Below the pieces are notes generated by a model that saw only the letters and a program-made list of their open reading frames with translations, was not told where the DNA came from and searched no databases. The position numbers were made by a program, and so were the translations under genes. From contig DJXY01000029.1 of assembly GCA_002449915.1 (NCBI GenBank), positions 1-6,328 on the forward strand: a stretch of DNA of 6,328 nt, read 5' to 3'. This DNA comes from Oribacterium sp. UBA6992. Lineage in GTDB: Bacteria > Bacillota > Clostridia > Lachnospirales > Lachnospiraceae. Shown here in pieces: positions 1-6,255 of the stretch; positions within the stretch are counted from its first letter, which is position 1; each line of letters starts with the position of its first letter.

Positions 1-687
1 AAAACCATTGATAATGATCTCTGGGGTACAGATATGACCTTTGGATTTCATTCAGCGGTCAGTGTGGCAACAAATGCGATAGACTGCATTCACACAACAG
101 CAGCTTCACATAAGAGAGTATTTATTGTAGAGATTATGGGACATAAGGTTGGCATGATGACATTATATGCAGGTCTTGCCGGAGGCGCTGATATCATTCT
201 TATCCCGGAAATCCCGTATCACATTGACGCAGTCTGCAGCAAGATACAGGAGCGATACAGTCATGGTTCCCCGTTCTCGATTATTGCAGTGGCAGAGGGA
301 GCGATTTCCTATGAAAACTCGATCCTCAGTAAAAAGGAGCTTAAGAAAAAGCGCTCGGAGGGTAAGATCTATCCGTCTGTTTCCTATGAGCTTGCGGATC
401 AGGTGTTTGAAAAAACCGGGATTGAAGTGCGTGTAACGGTACCAGGACATACGCAGAGAGGCGGCGCACCGGTGGCCTATGACCGGGTGCTTGCGACAAG
501 ATTTGGCGTGGAGGCTGCAATGCTGATCCAGAAGAAAAGCTTTGGAAACATGGTGGCGCTTGTCAATAATGAGATCGTCAGTGTACCGCTTGCGGAAATT
601 GCCGGCAAATTAAAGACTGTGGAACCGGAATCTCAGATCATCAAGGACGCAAGAGCCGTTGGCATCAGCTTTGGTGACGAAGTCTGA
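1..687 (+). CDS. pfkA: 6-phosphofructokinase, C-terminal 228 residues (5' end outside window)
   Basis: Phosphorylates fructose 6-phosphate to fructose 1,6-bisphosphate in cytosolic glycolysis. The reading frame is open from base 1, so the ATG at 34 is internal and the true start lies upstream. The first visible codons read KTIDND, the catalytic loop. Setting the first Lys to E. coli PfkA position 124 gives a gap-free match: catalytic Asp127 is in TIDND, Arg162 in SHKR and Met169 in EIMG. Further on are the active-site Glu in IAVAEG and the block RVTVPGHTQRGG, which supplies the equivalents of Arg243, His249 and Arg252. The TFGFHSAV and LAGGADIILIPE segments resemble group III phosphofructokinases. 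Position 171 is His (MGH) where E. coli has Arg. Lys124 occurs in PPi-dependent enzymes and in some ATP-dependent ones, so the phosphoryl donor cannot be settled here; the residue at 104, which would help, is not visible. It ends 46 nt before dnaX with no clear terminator. Confidence 0.93.
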   Translation, partial: KTIDNDLWGTDMTFGFHSAVSVATNAIDCIHTTAASHKRVFIVEIMGHKVGMMTLYAGLAGGADIILIPEIPYHIDAVCSKIQERYSHGSPFSIIAVAEGAISYENSILSKKELKKKRSEGKIYPSVSYELADQVFEKTGIEVRVTVPGHTQRGGAPVAYDRVLATRFGVEAAMLIQKKSFGNMVALVNNEIVSVPLAEIAGKLKTVEPESQIIKDARAVGISFGDEV

Positions 688-722
688 GTATCTGGCGGCT
701 GCTGGCAGTTGATTCAGTACAT

Positions 723-736
723 GGAGTAAAACATTG
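723..736 (+). promoter_or_regulatory. Shine-Dalgarno and TTG start of dnaX
   Basis: GGAG at 723-726 lies 7 nt upstream of a TTG at 734-736. The TTG is followed at once by the universally conserved DnaX N-terminus (SYTALYRKWR), and no in-frame ATG or GTG could give that N-terminus. This fixes a TTG start. The Shine-Dalgarno also lies inside a three-codon ATG-GAG-TAA reading frame (721-729). Confidence 0.8.
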
Positions 737-2386
737 AGCTATACTGCATTATACAGAAAGTGGAGGTCCAGGACCTTTGACGAGGTAAAAGGGCAGGAGC
801 CGATTACCGAATCCTTTAAAAATCAGATTAAAACCGGCAGAATCGGTCATGCCTATCTGTTTTGCGGCACACGTGGAACAGGTAAGACCTCCGTTGCCAA
901 GATTCTGGCGAGAGCGGTAAATTGTGAGCATCCGGTGGATGGAAATCCATGTAATGCCTGCCCATCCTGCCGGGCGATCCTGAGTGAGTCCAGCATGAAT
1001 GTTATCGAAATGGATGCCGCGAGCAACAACGGCGTCGATGACATTCGCCAGATCCGGGACCAGGTGGCATATCCTCCGGTGGATGGTAAATACAAGGTAT
1101 ATATTATCGACGAGGTGCATATGCTCTCCACCAGTGCCTTTAATGCCTTTTTAAAAACGCTGGAGGAGCCGCCGGAGTACGTCATCTTTGTGCTTGCTAC
1201 AACAGAGCCCAATAAGATTCCGATTACCATTCTGTCCCGCTGCCAGCGATATGACTTCAAGAGGATTTCCACAGAGGTGATTGCCGGAAGACTGCGGGAG
1301 ATTTCCGATGCAGAGCAGATTGATATTACGGATGATGCGCTGCATTATATTGCGCGAGTGGGAGATGGATCCATGCGAGATGCCGTAAGTCTCCTGGATC
1401 AGTGCTCCGCCTTTCAGTTTGATAAGAGAATTACATATGAAGATGCGCTCAATATCCTGGGCGCTGTGGATATCCGGATTTTTTCAGAGCTTGTGCGTGC
1501 GCTCCGCGGACGGGATATCCACAAAACCATGGAGCTTGTAGCGGAAATGGTGGAGCAGGGTCGCGAATTGTCGCAGTTTGCGGCGGATTTTCTCTACTAT
1601 GTCAGGAACATGCTGATGGCAAAAACGGTGGATGATCTCCATGGACTTGTGGATATGTCCAGGGAAAATCTTACGCGGCTAAGAGAGGATGCCGGATCGT
1701 TTTCGATTGACGAGCTGCTTAGGTATATCCGTATGCTCTCGGAGCTCTGCAATCAGTTGAGATATTCCATGCAGAAGCGGGTTCTGATCGAGACAACGCT
1801 CATGAAGCTTGCGTATACGGAAACAGATGTTACACCGGAGGGTGTCAATGCAAGGATTGATGCTCTTGAGAGGAAGCTTCAGGGCATTGGTTCCGGAGCC
1901 TTTTCTATGGGGGCAGCGATGCAACCTGCGGGAGCTACCACCTCGGGAGCTTCACTGCCACAGATAAAGCCGCAGCCCTCTGAGGAAAGGGTAAAGCTTC
2001 CTAAAGCACAGTTTGAGGATCTGATGCTTTTAAAAAAGAACTGGAAAAATATCGCATCTGCGATGCCGGACGGTCTGCTCCGGACGGCGTTTTCAAATTC
2101 CTGGGTAAATCCGGATCGAGCCGGAAACGGAATGATTATTTATACCAAAAGTCATTCTGGGTATGATATGATTTCTTCCGAAGCAGCGCTCAGAGAGGTT
2201 CAGAGTGTGGTTTCGGAAAAATATAAAAAGGATATTGAGTTTCACGCGGTATTTGCAGACAATGATGCCTCCAGAAATACCATCTATGTACAGGATGAGG
2301 AGCTCGCGGAAAAAATCCACTTTGAAGTGGAAACCGTGGATATGGAGGAGCATGCGCTGGCAGATCCCGAGGATGAGACGCAATAA
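734..2386 (+). CDS. dnaX: DNA polymerase III subunit tau (DnaX, clamp-loader ATPase)
   Basis: Cytosolic AAA+ motor subunit of the clamp loader. It loads the beta sliding clamp onto primed DNA and tethers the polymerase. The N-terminus SYTALYRKWR is the DnaX signature. Walker A is GTRGTGKTS (residues 45-53). A four-Cys zinc module is at C64, C73, C76 and C79. Walker B is IIDEVHM (124-130). The SRC arginine-finger motif is at 168-170, and the sensor 2 motif GSMRDA is at 212-217. The helical collar domain III follows to about residue 370, then a short helix (about 372-384), a Gly/Ala/Pro/Gln-rich linker (about 385-420) and a C-terminal tau-type domain (about 425-550). At 550 residues it is close to Bacillus-type DnaX (about 560) and shorter than E. 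coli tau (643). Translation begins at TTG with a good Shine-Dalgarno. A slippery heptamer at codons 434-435 could allow a shorter gamma-like product. The ybaB and recR genes follow directly, the usual conserved cluster. Confidence 0.98.
   Translation: MSYTALYRKWRSRTFDEVKGQEPITESFKNQIKTGRIGHAYLFCGTRGTGKTSVAKILARAVNCEHPVDGNPCNACPSCRAILSESSMNVIEMDAASNNGVDDIRQIRDQVAYPPVDGKYKVYIIDEVHMLSTSAFNAFLKTLEEPPEYVIFVLATTEPNKIPITILSRCQRYDFKRISTEVIAGRLREISDAEQIDITDDALHYIARVGDGSMRDAVSLLDQCSAFQFDKRITYEDALNILGAVDIRIFSELVRALRGRDIHKTMELVAEMVEQGRELSQFAADFLYYVRNMLMAKTVDDLHGLVDMSRENLTRLREDAGSFSIDELLRYIRMLSELCNQLRYSMQKRVLIETTLMKLAYTETDVTPEGVNARIDALERKLQGIGSGAFSMGAAMQPAGATTSGASLPQIKPQPSEERVKLPKAQFEDLMLLKKNWKNIASAMPDGLLRTAFSNSWVNPDRAGNGMIIYTKSHSGYDMISSEAALREVQSVVSEKYKKDIEFHAVFADNDASRNTIYVQDEELAEKIHFEVETVDMEEHALADPEDETQ
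2029..2083 (+). other. Candidate programmed -1 frameshift signal in dnaX
   Basis: In the dnaX frame the bases read ctt tta aaa aag. This places A AAA AAG (2032-2038) in the correct phase, identical to the E. coli dnaX slippery heptamer, with a second slippery heptamer, T TTA AAA (2029-2035), overlapping it. A Shine-Dalgarno-like GAGGA (2015-2019) ends 12 nt upstream. Two short hairpins lie downstream: ATCGCA/TGCGAT (2051-2064) and CCGGA/TCCGG (2066-2083). A -1 shift would read 42 new codons and stop at TGA 2164-2166, giving a 477-residue product. The long out-of-frame tail and the 12-nt gap to the first hairpin are less typical than in E. coli, and Lys-Lys codons can make this heptamer by chance. 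Confidence 0.35.
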
Positions 2387-2415
2387 TACAAATTGATTTT
2401 ACAGGGAGGGCCTAT

Positions 2416-2748
2416 ATGGCAAGAGGTGGTTTTCCGGGCGGTATGCCTGGTATGAATATGAACAATCTGATGAAACAGTATCAGAAAATGCAGCGGAAGC
2501 TGGAGGAGACACAGGAGGAGCTCTCCAAAAAGGAATATTCAGCTGAAGCCGGTGGCGGAGCCGTCAAGGTGACAGTGTCCGGAGAAAAGAAGCTCACAAA
2601 GGTAACGCTGGATCCGTCCGCGGTGGATCCGGAGGATGTGGAAACTCTCGAGGATATGATTATGATTGCGGTAAATCAGGCACTTCAGGATATGGAAACA
2701 GATTCTCAAAATTCTATGGGAAAGCTGACCGGGGGCTTAGGCTTCTGA
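2416..2748 (+). CDS. ybaB: YbaB/EbfC family nucleoid-associated DNA-binding protein
   Basis: Small homodimeric DNA-binding protein of the nucleoid, 110 residues, the normal length for the family (about 100-110). Visible features are a Gly/Met-rich N-terminus (GGFPGGMPGMNMNN), the conserved helix NLMKQYQKMQRKLEETQEEL (17-36), a strand region with the family-typical AGGGAVKVTVSGEKKLTKV (45-63), the segment DPSAVDPEDVETLEDMI, and a Gly-rich end (TGGLGF). The start is well supported: AGGGAGGG at 2403-2410 sits 5 nt before the ATG. The position between dnaX and recR is the classical location of this family, known as yaaK in B. subtilis. Its exact role is unsettled even in model organisms; linkage suggests a tie to replication or repair. 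It ends one base before recR, so the two are probably translationally coupled. Confidence 0.97.
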   Translation: MARGGFPGGMPGMNMNNLMKQYQKMQRKLEETQEELSKKEYSAEAGGGAVKVTVSGEKKLTKVTLDPSAVDPEDVETLEDMIMIAVNQALQDMETDSQNSMGKLTGGLGF

Positions 2749-2749
2749 T

Positions 2750-3346
2750 ATGGAATATTTTTCCAAGGATATATCCCGCCTGATTTCGGAGCTCTCACGT
2801 TTACCTGGAGTAGGACCAAAAAGCGCGCAGCGTCTGGCATTTCATATTATCAATGCACCCAGAGAGCAGGCAGAGTCCCTCGCGGATGCCATTGTTAAGG
2901 CAAGAGCCAATATCCATTACTGTAAGATCTGCTGCACCATTACGGATGCGGAGATCTGTCCGATCTGTGCTTCCGAGGAACGAAACCACAGGCAGATCAT
3001 GGTAGTGGAAAATTCCAGAGATATGAGTGCATATGAGCGTACCGGGAAGTATAATGGTACATACCATGTGCTGCACGGAGCGATTTCTCCCATGCTAGGT
3101 ATCGGCCCTGAGGACATTCGCCTGAAAGAGCTGATGGCGAGACTTCAGGGGGATGTCGAGGAGGTCATCATTGCCACCAATTCCTCGCTGGAGGGAGAAA
3201 CGACAGCGACGTACATTACCAAGCTGATCAAACCGTTAGGCATCAAGGTATCCAGGATTGCCTCCGGTGTACCGGTTGGCGGGGATATAGAAAATATTGA
3301 TGAAGTTACATTGCTGAGAGCACTGGATGGCAGAGTTACCCTCTGA
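2750..3346 (+). CDS. recR: Recombination mediator protein RecR
   Basis: RecR acts with RecO, and in some pathways RecF, to load RecA on SSB-coated single-stranded DNA during gap repair and recombination; the family forms ring-shaped tetramers. The 198 residues match the family length. Visible in order: a helix-hairpin-helix segment LSRLPGVGPKSAQRLAFHI (15-33); a four-Cys zinc finger (C58, C61, C70, C73); a Toprim domain starting near QIMVVENSRDMSAYE (82-96); the conserved YHVLHGAISPMLGIGPEDIR (105-124); and the C-terminal signatures ATNSSLEGETTATYI and RIASGVPVGGDIENIDEVTL. An extra Cys (C62) follows the second zinc ligand. The ATG lies one base after the ybaB stop and has no well-placed Shine-Dalgarno (GGGGG at 2731-2735 is 14 nt away), which points to translational coupling with ybaB. 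No sign of damage or transfer. Confidence 0.98.
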   Translation: MEYFSKDISRLISELSRLPGVGPKSAQRLAFHIINAPREQAESLADAIVKARANIHYCKICCTITDAEICPICASEERNHRQIMVVENSRDMSAYERTGKYNGTYHVLHGAISPMLGIGPEDIRLKELMARLQGDVEEVIIATNSSLEGETTATYITKLIKPLGIKVSRIASGVPVGGDIENIDEVTLLRALDGRVTL

Positions 3347-3384
3347 TTCCGTACTGGCCATGTATTTCAGATGAGGAGAAACCA

Positions 3385-5334
3385 ATGGATAAGTATGAGT
3401 TTAATATAAAGGCAGAGCAGATGCGTAAGATGACTCTGCAGGGGGATTACAAAACTGCCATGCAGATTGCGGACACAATTGACTGGAGACGTGTCCGCAA
3501 TGCCAATCTCCTGGCTTCGGTCGCAGATATCTACGAGCATAACACGGAGTATCAGGAGGCAAAGGATATCCTTCTGCTTGCCTTTGACCGGGCGCCGGTC
3601 GGTAAGAGATTCCTTTTTAAGCTCGCGGAGATTTCCGTAGAGTCAGGAGAACTCCGCGATGCACAGGAGTTTTATAATGAGTTTTGCGAGGTTTGTCCCG
3701 AGGACGCCCGTCAGTATCTATTACGCTATAAGATTCTTAAGGCAAAGGGCGCCAAGCCGGATCAGCTGATCAGTTCTCTGGAGCAGTATACATCGACAGA
3801 GCTTGATGAAAAGTGGCTTTATGAGCTTGCTGCCCTGTATGATGAAGCAGGACGGGAAGAGGAATGCGTCAAGACCTGTGATAAAATCATGCTTCTCTTT
3901 GGGCTTGGCAAGTATGTGGATAAAGCCATGGAGCTTAAGCTTAAGTATCAGCCTTTGACAAAGCAGCAGATGGACCAGGTGGAAAACCGTGATAAGTACG
4001 AGGCAAAGCTCGAGAGAGTATCAAAGGAGTATGGAGATGCCGATGCGTATGTGGAAAAGCCTGCGGTGACATCTGAAACGGCTTCCGTAGATCAGGCTTC
4101 TTCAGATGACGATTCCTCTTTAACAGAGCGTAATACGGAGGAGGCTTCTGCGAATGCTTCTGACGTGGAAACTACATCTTCCTCAGACGTAGAAAAAGAA
4201 CCGTCGGTTCAGGAGGAATCCGCCCCGGAGCATTATGCATCCAGAGAGCAGATTGTAGACCAGGATGTGCAGAAAAATGCACCGGTCACCCGGATTCCAC
4301 GGCAGATCCGGAAGTTTAACAGCTATCATATGATTATCGAGGCAAAATCTCTGGAGGATGGTCTCAGGATTGCCAAGGATGAGATCAAGTATTTCCATGA
4401 GAAATACGGATATCAGTTTAAGGTAGCTAAAACCAATGCAGAGAAGCTCAATGAAAAGGGCTTTGAGGTATTTATACCAAAGCTTCGCGGGAGAGACCTG
4501 ATCGTCGAGTCCGCGGGAGATCTTAAATACTCTGTTGTGGATGAAATATCGGATTATATTGATGCGGCTGAGGATGCATCCTCCGTTGTGCTTGTGGATG
4601 TGGTGGATCACTTTGACCGTATGGCAGAGGATCGTCCGCTCTTTATTAAAAAGTTTGATCTCGTATCCGATGCTGAGGAAGAACCGGAGGAGGAGCTTCT
4701 GGAGGATGTCGATCTGGATAAGCAGGAAAGCACTTCTCAGGAGGAGCCGGTCAGGGAAGCTTATCACGCAGCAGAACCTGCTGGATCCGGTGATGATATC
4801 AGGATGAAAAACAATACAGTATCTGCCCCGGAGCATAGTGAAAACCTGCGTCCGGAGATAGAAGCAGCTTCGGAAGACGTTACAGACGAACATTTTGCTC
4901 ATGAGGATGAAAGGCTTTCGGAAGATGCGTCTTATGCTTCAGAAAATGAGGAGACGGAGGACGCATCGGATTATGAACCGGATATGGCAGCAGAATCGGA
5001 AGAAATGGAGGAAAATGCTCCAGTGGATCCGGATCTCCCGGCAGATTACTATAAAGAGATGAGCATGGATGATTTTGCAACCTATGCGCAGAGCTATGCA
5101 AAGCAGATCGACTGTGTTATGCCGGGTAAGACCGTACTTGCCTTATATGAAAGGATTGAGCTCATGGAAGAGGACGGTGTGCCTCTTAATAAGGCAAGTG
5201 CCGAACAGTTGATCGAGGAAGCAGCAGACAAAGCTGAGAAGCCATCCCTTGGCAAGAAGCTTGCAGGTGTATTTCATCCAAAATACGATAAGGATGACAA
5301 GCTCATATTACGTGAGGAGAATTTTATCAGCTGA
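3385..5334 (+). CDS. Uncharacterised acidic protein with TPR-like repeats and a possible degenerate AAA+-like domain
   Basis: I do not recognise this 649-residue protein by name. It has no signal peptide or membrane segment, so it is probably cytosolic. The start is firm: GAGGAG at 3373-3378, 6 nt before the ATG. Layout: about five helix pairs resembling TPR/SEL1-type repeats (roughly 6-37, 39-71, 73-107, 108-140, 141-173), with charged helix to about 216; an acidic Ser/Thr-rich linker (about 222-300); a folded domain (about 312-427); a very acidic linker (about 430-550, some 45 Asp/Glu in 120 residues); and a conserved-looking helical C-terminus (552-649) rich in Tyr, Met and Leu. The middle domain resembles the second half of a CbbX/SpoVK-type AAA+ module: RDLIVESAGDL (370-380) sits where Walker B is expected, and VVLVDVVDHFDRM followed by RPLFIKKFDLV resembles the following strand and helix. 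No Walker A is present. SAPEH occurs in both linkers (279-283, 480-484). The stop overlaps the next start, implying co-expression with the CvpA-like protein. Confidence 0.9.
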   Translation: MDKYEFNIKAEQMRKMTLQGDYKTAMQIADTIDWRRVRNANLLASVADIYEHNTEYQEAKDILLLAFDRAPVGKRFLFKLAEISVESGELRDAQEFYNEFCEVCPEDARQYLLRYKILKAKGAKPDQLISSLEQYTSTELDEKWLYELAALYDEAGREEECVKTCDKIMLLFGLGKYVDKAMELKLKYQPLTKQQMDQVENRDKYEAKLERVSKEYGDADAYVEKPAVTSETASVDQASSDDDSSLTERNTEEASANASDVETTSSSDVEKEPSVQEESAPEHYASREQIVDQDVQKNAPVTRIPRQIRKFNSYHMIIEAKSLEDGLRIAKDEIKYFHEKYGYQFKVAKTNAEKLNEKGFEVFIPKLRGRDLIVESAGDLKYSVVDEISDYIDAAEDASSVVLVDVVDHFDRMAEDRPLFIKKFDLVSDAEEEPEEELLEDVDLDKQESTSQEEPVREAYHAAEPAGSGDDIRMKNNTVSAPEHSENLRPEIEAASEDVTDEHFAHEDERLSEDASYASENEETEDASDYEPDMAAESEEMEENAPVDPDLPADYYKEMSMDDFATYAQSYAKQIDCVMPGKTVLALYERIELMEEDGVPLNKASAEQLIEEAADKAEKPSLGKKLAGVFHPKYDKDDKLILREENFIS

Positions 5335-6035
5335 TGACGGAAGCACTTGACTTTATAAGAGTAAACTGGCTGGAAAGCATTGCTGCTATATTTATGGCAG
5401 CAATGTTTGTATATGGATATAAAAAGGGACTGATACGTATGTCAGTCTCTTTTGTTTCTATTGTGATATCCCTGGTATGTACCAAGCTGATCCTTCCATA
5501 TGCCCGCAGCTGGGCGATAGGAAATGTAAGGCTTAATACATGGATCAATCATCGCGTTAATGCCATATTGTTTTCCGGCGGAGCTGATACGGCTTCCGGC
5601 AATCTCCCGGACGCAGCAGCAGTTGACCAGAGTAAAGGAATCGTAAATCAAAACATAGATCTGTTTTATCAGATGATTGGACTGGACCGCTTTACGGATT
5701 TCCTTGCGGATAAAATCTCATCTTTGATTATTACAATCCTGCTTTTTATCGCACTCTCCATTTTGATCCATCTAGTGGTGCGAATCGTGCTGCAAATTCT
5801 CGATTATGTGATGCGAGCTCCGGGGCTTAATATGATCAACCGCACACTTGGAGGCATGCTTGGCATTGTACAGGCAATCCTTTATATCTGGGTACTGATG
5901 ATACTCATAGGGATATTGCCGGAAAGCCCGATTACCATAGGGATCGGAGAGCAGATCAGCCGTCCAGGGTGGCTTAACTATCTTAAAGAGGCGAATGTCA
6001 TCACGCGTATTTTCCGCGCGATGATCGGAGCGTAG
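5334..6035 (+). CDS. CvpA-family integral membrane protein
   Basis: A 233-residue membrane protein whose two ends match the CvpA (colicin V production) family: GYKKGLIR just after the first hydrophobic helix, and TLGGMLGIVQ leading into the last. Likely membrane segments are about 13-28, 36-56, 128-155 and 170-194. A polar loop of about 70 residues (57-127) between the second and third makes it longer than many CvpA proteins (about 160-180). The biochemical role of the family is not established; in enterobacteria cvpA is linked to colicin V export and envelope stress tolerance. The ATG overlaps the upstream stop (TGATG at 5332-5336). A GAGGAG at 5314-5319 is 14 nt away, longer than ideal, so translation probably depends on coupling to the upstream gene. 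It is the last gene of the cluster; the next transcription signals appear about 75 bp downstream. Confidence 0.88.
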   Translation: MTEALDFIRVNWLESIAAIFMAAMFVYGYKKGLIRMSVSFVSIVISLVCTKLILPYARSWAIGNVRLNTWINHRVNAILFSGGADTASGNLPDAAAVDQSKGIVNQNIDLFYQMIGLDRFTDFLADKISSLIITILLFIALSILIHLVVRIVLQILDYVMRAPGLNMINRTLGGMLGIVQAILYIWVLMILIGILPESPITIGIGEQISRPGWLNYLKEANVITRIFRAMIGA

Positions 6036-6111
6036 ATGATTTCTGGGATATAGGATAGTTTCAGATGTTATTTTTGGCTGATATTAACTGACATGAATTG
6101 TTAAAATCTCG

Positions 6112-6140
6112 TTGACAGAATTGAAATGAGATGATAGAGT
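6112..6140 (+). promoter_or_regulatory. Sigma-A-type promoter (upstream of the pair)
   Basis: A perfect -35 TTGACA (6112-6117), a 17-nt spacer and -10 TAGAGT (6135-6140, 4 of 6) preceded by an extended -10 TG (6132-6133). Transcription would begin around 6145-6149, at the foot of a hairpin. With the second promoter 108 bp downstream it looks like the tandem P1/P2 arrangement common before rRNA operons in Firmicutes. Confidence 0.6.
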
Positions 6141-6142
6141 AT

Positions 6143-6173
6143 ATATCTGTCTCAGACAGAGATTTATTTTTTT
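6143..6173 (+). terminator. Probable intrinsic terminator of the dnaX to cvpA-like cluster
   Basis: A stem TCTGTCT/AGACAGA (6146-6160, at least 5 bp with loop CTCAG) is followed within a few bases by the T-rich tract TTTATTTTTTT (6163-6173). It lies 110 bp after the last stop codon and is the only terminator-like structure seen downstream of the cluster. The stem is short, so strength is uncertain. It overlaps the predicted start of transcripts from the promoter at 6112-6140. Confidence 0.45.
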
Positions 6174-6198
6174 CTAAAGAAACAGAAAGAAATAAATC
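6161..6198 (+). repeat. AT-rich inverted repeat (15-bp stem)
   Basis: GATTTATTTTTTTCT (6161-6175) is complementary to AGAAAGAAATAAATC (6184-6198) with one G-U pair and an 8-nt loop. The 5' arm begins directly after the terminator-like hairpin and contains its T-rich tract. It lies between two promoters. It may be an RNA hairpin or simply AT-rich DNA upstream of the second promoter; its role is unknown. Confidence 0.6.
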
Positions 6199-6219
6199 AA
6201 ACGAATGAGAAAAAAGTGC

Positions 6220-6249
6220 TTGACAAAACGCAGTACAGTTTAGTAGAAT
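6220..6249 (+). promoter_or_regulatory. Strong sigma-A promoter, probably for an rRNA operon
   Basis: A perfect -35 TTGACA (6220-6225), an 18-nt spacer and -10 TAGAAT (6244-6249, 5 of 6). An A-tract (6210-6215) and other A-rich sequence directly upstream resemble an UP element. The expected start is near 6255-6257. The leader that follows looks ribosomal, so this is most likely the main promoter of an rRNA operon whose genes start beyond the window. Confidence 0.72.
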
Positions 6250-6255
6250 ATACAA

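Noticed and set aside
688..733. SRP RNA (scRNA) gene or terminator between pfkA and dnaX, as found upstream of dnaX in B. subtilis
   Set aside because: The gap is only 46 nt, far too short for an SRP RNA, and no convincing stem with a T-run is present.
1150..1156. T TTA AAA slippery heptamer in dnaX near the Walker B region
   Set aside because: It encodes the conserved Phe-Leu-Lys of AFNAFLKTLEEPP; a shift here would break the ATPase domain, and the codons are explained by protein constraint.
4183..4902. 239-codon open frame on the minus strand within the 649-residue gene
   Set aside because: It is antisense to a gene with a strong Shine-Dalgarno and coherent domain structure; its translation is Cys/Leu/Ile-rich with no recognisable motif, as expected opposite an acidic coding region.
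4057..5040. Possible tandem repeats in the acidic linkers (SAPEH twice, EDAS twice)
   Set aside because: Copies are only four or five residues, irregularly spaced, and fit biased composition rather than a true repeat array.
6099..6107. Possible extended -10 (TGT TAAAAT)
   Set aside because: No -35 hexamer at acceptable spacing, and it lies just upstream of a much better promoter.
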